Origin: Synaphobranchus kaupii
Lineage: Eukaryota > Chordata > Actinopteri > Anguilliformes > Synaphobranchidae
DNA: 64,000 nt
NCBI GenBank assembly: GCA_029718625.1
Contig: CM056379.1
Coordinates: forward strand, 51,915,579-51,979,578
Direction of reading: 5' to 3'
The position numbers and the translations under genes are program-made. Shown here piece after piece: positions 45,801-54,800 of the stretch. Below the pieces are notes generated by a model, which saw only the letters and a program-made list of their open reading frames with translations, searched no databases and was not told where the DNA came from. How positions within the stretch are numbered: position 1 is the stretch's first letter; each line of letters starts with the position of its first letter.

Positions 45801-48800
45801 GACTGCAGTTCTAACCACTAAGCCACAGTAGCTTCTTGGAAAGCATGAAGCCATTAGCTCTATTAACATAACATAAAAAACATTAGTATGAAGCGTTTTT
45901 ATTGGATGATAAGCTTGATGAGCAGGTATACGGACCATACCCTCAAATAATAATTCTCCCCATTGGATAACATCGCGACGGAGGCAGGCAGTTTGGCAGG
46001 AAAATGGGAAGAAGAAGAAGAAGAAGAGGAAGGAGAAAGACGGCAAAATAACCCAAGTTTGGGGCTTTATTGTGTGGATGTGTGAAGTTGTATCGTAATG
46101 CTGTGTGGTTACATGAGGTCAGAACATACAGAAGTTAATGTTTTTAAGGGCTGAGAGTATGGTCATTGTGGTTACTTCTGTAGGAAACCCTGAAAAGTGC
46201 CAAACTCTCTGTGCTGTATAGGTATGGGGCATGCCCCACCAAGCCGTAACTTGGCGGATGGCATACCTGTCATCCCAATGGTAAACAAACCGACCTGCCA
46301 ACATTTTGCTAGTCTTTTCTGGTAGCTTGCTAACAACATTGAAGAAAATAGTACTTCTATAAATAATTTTAATTACACAAAAAAAATATGTACGAGGACT
46401 GGTTGTTGTTTGTATTGACAGAATACGCTTCGTTCACATTCGTATACGTGCTAGAAGTGTCATTTTGAGACCATTTTAGCTGCCCTATAGAAATGAATGG
46501 AAAGCGACAAAATACCCTATTCTGGATTATCACCCCAGGGGAGCATAGAGCAACTAATGAACATATTTTGCCACCATTTGGACTCATATCATGGCCAGGT
46601 AACTACACAACCCAAAGTTCTGCCAAAGTTCAGTTGTGCTGTAAGTAGGGGTGTAACGATTCATGCGATTCATCGATGAATCGATGGTCAGTCCTACCGA
46701 TGCAACTAAATCGATCTGCTAAAATAAATTAATAGAATGAATCGCTTTGGCTTCACCAATAATCGATATAAATGCTTTAAATCTAATGAATCGCGATTCT
46801 TAATTATGATTATTGTTTTAAGACTTAGTTTACAAATTTTTTTGTGAAATGCGGTAATCCGTAACTCTGTCATCAGCCACAGTGTTTCCCCTAGATTTTT
46901 TTTCAGGCCGGGCGGTGAAAGTGCGCCATTTTGCGTAGAGGCGGAAACTATAATTACACCCTCATAATAGCGCTGCCATTGAAAACAACCAAAGCTGTTT
47001 TGGCAAGGGTTTTTCCAGATGCTATTTTGATCATTCCCACATTCTGCGGTAAGGGAAATATTGCAGCTACATAAAAAAAAATAAAAAAAGATTATATATA
47101 TATTTTAAAAAAAGAATAATATAAATTTTTTTTTTTTTTCATTAAAATTATTTATTTTCCCTCTTGTCCCGCCCGGCCAAGATAATGGTAGGGGAAACAC
47201 TGAGCTAGTCAGCCTGCAAGGAAGTACCGCTCTCACTCGCTCACTGACTCTTAACTCACTCACTCACTCACCCACCCACTCTCTCCCCTGCCAGCATGTA
47301 GCCTATTGAAAAATGTTCAAAATAACTGAGCCATGTTTAATCACATTTTTGTATTCAGCATAAAATATTATGCAGGACTACTTTTTTATAGGATAAATAT
47401 GTTTAATAAGTAATTCTGTTGTCTGTTTATTTTTTCACCTTTCAGAAGAATACAGATAGTCTCACTCGCATTATTGCATGTTTATTTCATGGATATAGAA
47501 TTTTGGTTAAAAGTTACTGAATCGAATCGTGGTTTACAGAATCGAATCGAATCGTTCCAAAAAAAAAAAATGTGTCCTTGAATCGAATCGCCAACTACTG
47601 AATCGTAATCGAATCGAATCGCTGTGAAGCCAAAGATTCACACCCCTAGCTGTAAGTATACTGGGGCCTTTACTGTCATTGCCTTTCTAATCTACAGAGG
47701 AGTTGGTGGCATGGGCCTACCTGTGTGACCTGCTCTCCGCCTTGCAGCACCTCCACTCCAGGGGGATGGTCCATTTGGACCTGAAGCCTGCCAATGTCTT
47801 CCTGACTCGATCAGGCCGTCTGAAGCTGGGGGACTTTGGGCTGTTGCTGGAGCTCACAGGGGAGAAGAGAGGACAGCTAGGTGGGAAAGAAAGGGAAGAG
47901 AGGGAGGAAGGAGACCCTAGATATATGGCCCCAGAACTACTCCAAGGGGAATACACTCCTGCTGCAGATGTTTTCAGGTAAGCAAGGAATCAGCCAGATG
48001 GAAACCAGTGTAATTCATTGTAGTGTAGACTCATTGGCAGTGTCTGTGCAACTTGTGTCTATAGCTACTTTCACACATGGAACCCGTAACATTGGTGGGT
48101 TCAGTTATCTGTGTTGGGTAATGGTTTTCCTCATTCACACATAACCCTTTCCTAGTCTGTTCGCACATGACATGACCGTTTGGGATAGATTAGACAAGGC
48201 ACTAGGCTGGATGTCTACCCGAATCAATACAGGACAATTAATAATAATGTTACGTTAGTACGTCTTTAAAATAGCCAGATATTATTTTGAATAAATGTTT
48301 TGGCAGAGATGCAAATCTACCAACACAACACAGTTGAAGAGTGATAGTTTTAAGATAACTTATAACATATTTAGCCAATAGTTATCGCAAATAGCTACAT
48401 TCACACAAGAATAGGGTCTATCAGCTAAAAATCAATACTTATATGTAGAGTTGTTTTCTGTAAAATGCAATGAAAATAATTCTGTTAGCAAAGTTAAACA
48501 GCTAGCGATATAAAGCAAAATTTAAAACTGAAAGAGTCTGACAGTTGTTTACCAGGGTGAAGTGGCATACAAGCAATTTGTGAGACAATGATGACAGTTT
48601 TGTAATGTTCTTACAAGCCAAGTACAGTGACACTGTACAAAGTCTGTGATATGTACGTAAAAATTGTTGAGAGGGCCAATTAAAGTAGGCTATTAAAGAA
48701 AATATGCCAGAAACAAAAGGTCGTACCTTTTGCGTGTTTTATCTAGGAATGTTTCTGCTTTTATTCACACTAGAACCTTTCTGGAAGATTTCTGCAAATG

Positions 48801-51800
48801 TTACTAGGTCGTGATCCGGATAATTGCTGGAATATCTTACTCCGGCTTTATTCACACATAAGGCTGATGCAGAAGATTTCCGGAACATTTACGGGTTAAG
48901 ATGCATGTGTGACGGGCTTATGTTTGTATTGAGTGGTTTGCGATTTACTTCATTTGTAGATGTGTAAATTATTTTCTTAAATGATTAAAAAAGTATTATT
49001 GTTCAGTCAGTGAATGTGCTTATTATGTCTAAATAAGCTATATTTGTAACCACCTGTCTATTGTAAATGTGTTAGTATCCACTTTCTATCTTAGTCTAGG
49101 TGTGTCTATTCTGGAGCTGGCCTGTAATATGGAGGTGCCTAAAGGGGGAGATGGTTGGCAGCAGCTCAGACAGGGAAACCTACCCGCTGAGTTTATTAAT
49201 GGTACTGAGGCTTGTATTTGTGCCCACTTTTTGTTTATATGCATATTGTTCTTTTATGCGTCTGTTCCTTTAGCAGTCATGCAGTCAAAATTGGCCTGAT
49301 TTTGTCTTTCCCAACACATTTAGTGTCTTTGTCCCTGTCAGGTCTGTCCTGTGACCTTCAGTCAGTGTTGAGGATGATGTTATCTCCAGATCCTTCTGTG
49401 AGGGCCACAGTCCCCCAGCTTCTTGCCCTCCCAGTGGTGAGGAGACAGAGGTGGAGACGGCAGGTTTCTCTGCTATTGACCGAGTCGCTGCTATTCCTGT
49501 TCTCCCTTTGTCAGGTAAAATCACCTGACCTTTAAACTTTATTAAATCTGTGTTCACATCTAATAATGATTTATTTCTGTCCTGGCAAGGTTGATTGTAT
49601 TATGTTAATTAAGCATTCTCTGCTCAGACTATGTTGTCAACAGCAAGGGGGCTCCTCTCTTCTGTCCGCCTCCCATTCCTCTCTGGCCGGGCGCCTTCCG
49701 TGCCTTGCACCCCTCCTAGGGATAGCTGGGAAAATGATGGGGACTGGAGCACCCCCCCTCCCAGCTTCTCATACACTGACACAGGGAGCCTGGGAGAAGA
49801 TATGGTGTTTGTTCCGGAAGAAATGGGACCAGATTACTCTCCCACATTCTCTAAAAGGTAATGCACTGAATGATAGCTTTGTTTCTCTCTTGTTGTGTCT
49901 CTTATGCTTGTATCTTGCTAAGTGCAGAAGCATCTAGAACATCTATATATATTTTCTCATAGCCCTCGTCTCCACAGCATAGTATGAATTGTGTTGCAAT
50001 GTCTGTGGAATGAAAATTAGTGGTAATAGTATCTGTATCCAACAGGATAGACAGTTGTTTGTTATGAGAGCTATAATGCAATTTGTACAGTAGTGGGTTG
50101 TACATCAGGTAGGACTGTTAATGTAAGTTTTTCCAGAATTAACAACAGTAGCTACAATAGCAAGGGAACAAACCCCTAACTGATAATTCTTCAAAACTTC
50201 CGATGGTTGATGATAACTAGGGCTGCCCCCGACCAAAGATTTGATTAGGTGACCTGTAGTCGTCAGTTCAAACCCATAGTCGACTAACCATCGCACATTT
50301 ATGATATTAATTTAATTGTTTAAATATGTATTTTTTAGCATCAGAAAATGGTTTGACTTCCATCTGATCTATAGTAAGTTTACTATACAGTCAAGCCGGA
50401 AAGTCTGCACACCCCTTTCACCTTCTCCACGTTTTATTACGTTACAGACATATTCTACAATAGATTGAGTTCATGTCTCAAAATTCTACACAAAATAGCC
50501 CATTATGACAGAGAGAAAACAGGTTTTTAGACATTTGTGCTAATTTATAAAAAATTTAAATGTAAAATATCATGGGCCCTATCTTACACCCGGCGCTAAG
50601 CGGCGCTAACCCAAACGCAAGTTTCTTTGCTGTCTTACACCCGGCACATGGTTCATAATAACGCCTTGCGTTCACGTCCTTTAACTACCATGTATTCTTG
50701 CGCCCATTACAAGTGAACTGGGCGTGTTGGTCTTAAGATGAGGAGTGGCCAGGATTCTTTCTGACGTATTGCTATCTTGAGCCAGCAGAAAGCGCTTGCG
50801 CTAGAACCACCACAAACCTGGTCTAAAGTCATGTCGCAGTTGTTTACATGTTATTTTAACGGCGCATGTAAGTGCGTCTACATAGGCGTGTGCACAACGC
50901 GCGTACCCTCCTGTCTGTTACACACAGGGGCGCGCACAAGCATGACTAAAATATCTAGATCACAGTGTGAAATATTATTATTGTGTAGGCTATATCAAAA
51001 ATGCATAATAATAAAAGGTTCCATAGGTCCACATACCTTTCCCTCAGCGAAGGGAAACGATGCCACATTACATTGCTCTCAGGCGATGTGCGATGGTACG
51101 GGACAATGGCTATCCATTAAAAAGGAGCTGATACCACCTATATCAAGCCTAATGCGGGAATTGTCATTCAACTCGCGCACTGCAATAGACGGACATTTGA
51201 GTTTTGAAAATGCGCTTCAGATGTCATTACAATACAGCTCTGTTTATCTAGGAATACAGCCTGTAAGTAAATAGAATGGTTTGTGACTGAAAAAAGTTCA
51301 AAACCTTGTCCAGTGAATATTGCTTTTATTGTTTTTCGAATAGCCTAGGCTACAGCGGGTTCGCTGCGCATAAGGTTTTTTTTTCGATAGCCTGATGGTT
51401 AAAAAACGGAGCTAAATATCACCATGTTAACTGAATTGTAACCTTAGCTATCCTTCATATTTTTTTAATTACAGTGACAACGTTTCCATACCCTCAGCTT
51501 ATTAAAACCCCGCTGATTTCACCTGTTATTCCATAACTGAACTAAATATTTTAAAGAGAACTAAGCATCTAATTATAAACGAAAACAAATTTGCAGCACG
51601 TTACAATTAATTCACAATTAATTTTAATACCATTATCTGCATGTGCGCTTTACATGAGCAGGTCTGTTTCCCCTGCTGTAAATTGCACTTTTAACAGTCT
51701 TCCTGGGAAAGTGGATTGTTTTAAAGCATTACGCTACCAGTAAAAAAAAAGGTTGGTCACATTTCCATAAGCAGGACATTATAAAACAAGGGAAAATATG

Positions 51801-54800
51801 CGTGAACCTATGGGTTGCCAACCTGACAGCTTTATTGTATTTATTGTCATCATTAAGGCAAAATAACGTTATTTATTTTATTAATCAAAATTAGAATGCA
51901 GGTAATGAACTTCGGATGAAGCTTGAACATGAGTTCATTGCTTCATTGCATAATCAAACGAAATTCGTTAAACAAGCAGGCTAATTTGGCGTTTTCTAAG
52001 GTGTGACGGAAGCCATTGGTAGCTTATTCTCAGCTGTTGCAGGTGCCTTTAACGAAATTTAACCGCATACATTTAGTAAAATAACAGCACTGTCGGAAAT
52101 TACCGGGAACTCATAATGGTTTGTCCGAATAATATTTATCATAGGCTACTAGTGATCCATATAGCCTATTCCTTGATCGCATTAAACACACACGCGCATG
52201 TCTGTTTCGCCATCATATATGCAATCCGCCGAGGTGGAAAAGCAGGCTTTTAAAGGGAATGGGATATGACATTTTGATTGGTTTATTGCATGTCACGCCC
52301 ATGACACACCTATAATTAATGAAGAGACTAGGTTCAGCCCACTTGCACGCTGCGCGGTGCTTAGCGCCCAAAAAACACGCCGTTAAAATAGCAAAAGTGG
52401 ACTTGGACACGCCCTAAATGGACTTTAGACCAAGCGCCAAGATCGCCAAGATAGGGCCCCATATGTACACCCAAAAAAAAAAGTATGATATGACACCCAA
52501 AAGTGAGCTGAGGTGCATTTTGTTTCCACTGATACTGCTTGAGATGTTTCTACAACTTAATTGGAGTCCACCTGTGATAAATTCAATTGATTGGACATGA
52601 TTGGGGATTGCCAACACCTGCCTATATAAGGTCCCACATTTGACAGTGAATGTTGGAGCAAACTCCAAGCCATGGGGTCAAAGGAATTATCTGCAGACCT
52701 CAGAAACAGGATTGTGTCAAGGCATAGATCTGGAGAAGGGTACGGAAAAATCTCTGCAGCTTTACAGGTCCCAAAGAGCACAGTGGCCACCATCATTCGT
52801 AAATGGAAGAAGTTTGGAACCACCAAGAATCTTCCTAGACCTGGCCGCCCGGCCAAACTGAGCAATCGGGGAAGACGGGCCTTGGCCAGGGAGGTGAGCA
52901 GGAACTCGAGGGTCACTCTGACAGAGCTCCAGCGTATCCTTGTGGAGATGGGAGAACCTTTCAGAAGATCAACCATCCAGGCAGCACTCCACCAATCAGG
53001 CCTTTATGGTAGTGGCCAGACGGAAGCCCCTCCTTAGTAAAAGGCACATCACAGCCCGCTTGGAGTTTGCCAAAAGGCACCCAGAGGACTCTCAAACGAT
53101 GAGAATCAAGATTCTCTGGTCTGATGAAACCAAAATTGAACTTTTAGGCCTGAATACCAAGCGTCACGTCTGGAGGAAACCAGGCACCGCTCATCACCTG
53201 GCTAATACCATCCCTACAGTGAAGCATGGCGGTGGCAGCATCATGATGTGGGGATGTTTTTCAGCAGCGGGAACGGGGCGACTAGTCCTGATAGAGGGAA
53301 AGATGAATGCAGCTAAGTACACCAAGATCCTTGAAGAAAACCTGCTCCAGAGCGCTCTGGACCTCGCTCTGGGGCGAAGGTTTACCTTCCAACATGACAA
53401 CGACCCGAAGCACACAGCCAAGAGAACAAAGGAGTGGCTTCGGAGAAAGTCTGTGCATGTCCTTGAGTGGCCCAGCCAGAGCCCAGACCTGAATCCAATT
53501 GAACATCTGTGGAAAGAGCTGAAAATGGCTGTGTACCGACGTTCCCCATCCAACCTGATGGAGCTTGCAAGGATATGCCAAGAGGAATGGGTAAAAATGT
53601 CCAGAAACAAGTGTGCCAAGCTTGTAGCTTCTTTCCCAAGATGCCTTGAAGCTGTAATCGCTGCCAAAGCAAATAATACTTATTAGGCTAAGGGTGTGTA
53701 CAGATATGTAACCCCTAAATAACCTATTTTTGTCAGTAAAATAAAATTGCATATTTTCTAAAAACCTGTTTTCACTTCGTCATTATTGGCTATTGTGTGT
53801 AGATGTTTGAGGCAAAAAATGAACTCAATCTATTGTAGTATAAGTCTGTAACTTAATAAAACGTGGAGAAGGTGAAAGGGATGTGCAGACTTTCCGGCTT
53901 GACTGTATTACAGATAAATACTAAACTGTCATTATGAGCATTTTAAACATCAATTATAGCTACAAGCACAGGCTGCGATTTGCTGGCCTGCGCTGCCTAT
54001 TAACGGCATCGGTTTGCTTATGGCCCGTGCTGTAGGCTATTAACGGCATAGACAAAGCAGTAAATTAATGTCAGAACAACAAGCAATGAGACATTTAACA
54101 TTGTTATTTTTATTTTTACTCTTTATAACAACACACAGCTTAAAAATAGTGAATAACTAAATAAAAAAGCAGCCTTTTGTCCGGTGATACGAAAGAGCAA
54201 AAACAATGTAGCTAATTTAACAACTTTTTAAAATGCAAATAAATAGGCTATAAATGATATAAACAAACGAATAAATAAAAAACACAGCAAACTGAAACAC
54301 TTAAAAGAGAAATATCAACAACAGGCCAAACGAAAGATAAATTCTAATCTATATTAGCAACGTAAAAGTGTGTTTTAGCCTACGAACCTCGCCACATTAG
54401 GCCTACTCACTGCTGTTTTTCCACCGATCGCAGTCTTCTCATATTATGCGTGAGGAACACGAGTTTGGTGACGTTGCTCGGGAGAAGTGAGCTCCGTGTT
54501 TTACTGACAATCGCCTTTGAGAAGATGCGCTGAATGATTGTTGCTTGCAGAGTTTACATTTGATTTTCTCAGAAATTCTATACATCTGATCTATTCCTTA
54601 ATTAATAGACACCAATTGTTCATTACAAGGCTCACATCCGGAATGAATAGTTCCACTCTCACGATTTTTCACACTGCGATGATTCACATTGGTCGACTAA
54701 GTTCTTTTGATCAACTAATGGTTTAGTCGACTATTTTGGGGCAGCCTTAATGATAACCCAATTCTGTAACAATTTCAGTTTGTCATTTTATATATTTATC

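Larger units (their letters stand above)
42715..46640. mobile_element. 3.9-kb composite element with 240-bp terminal inverted repeats
   Basis: The left arm begins AGCACAACTGAACTTTGG after TTAA (42711-42714). The right arm ends with its inverse at 46640, followed by GTAA, which could be a mutated TTAA. Arms at 42715-42955 and about 46385-46640 match with few gaps (GTTGTGTAGTTACCTGGCCA, ATGATATGAGTCCAAATGG, CACTTCTAGCACGTATACGA). Inside are a second palindrome, a 101-bp tandem duplication, microsatellites and a tRNA-like segment; no transposase. It fills much of PKMYT1 intron 2. Confidence 0.75.
50388..53905 (+). mobile_element. Tc1/mariner element nested in the hAT
   Basis: Inverted ends CAGTCAAGCCGGAAAGTCTG next to TA on both sides (50386-50387, 53906-53907). 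The terminal repeats are about 145 bp long (50388-50530 and 53760-53905). Encodes a frameshifted transposase (52672-53686) and is itself split by another element at 50574-52459; without it the element is about 1.63 kb, a normal Tc1 length. Confidence 0.92.
50218..54749. mobile_element. hAT element in PKMYT1 intron 6, outermost of three nested insertions
   Basis: Begins TAGGGCTGCCCC and ends with GGGGCAGCCTTA, flanked by identical ATGATAAC at 50210-50217 and 54750-54757. Subterminal GTCGACTA words occur on both sides. Without its insertions it is about 1 kb and lacks a transposase. Confidence 0.88.

Noticed and set aside
45762..45834. Functional tRNA gene
   Set aside because: A and B boxes are present but the T stem has a mismatch and the acceptor stem does not pair; more likely a SINE head.
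53194..53752. Two minus-strand ORFs of about 157 codons
   Set aside because: Antisense shadows of the Tc1 transposase at 52672-53686.
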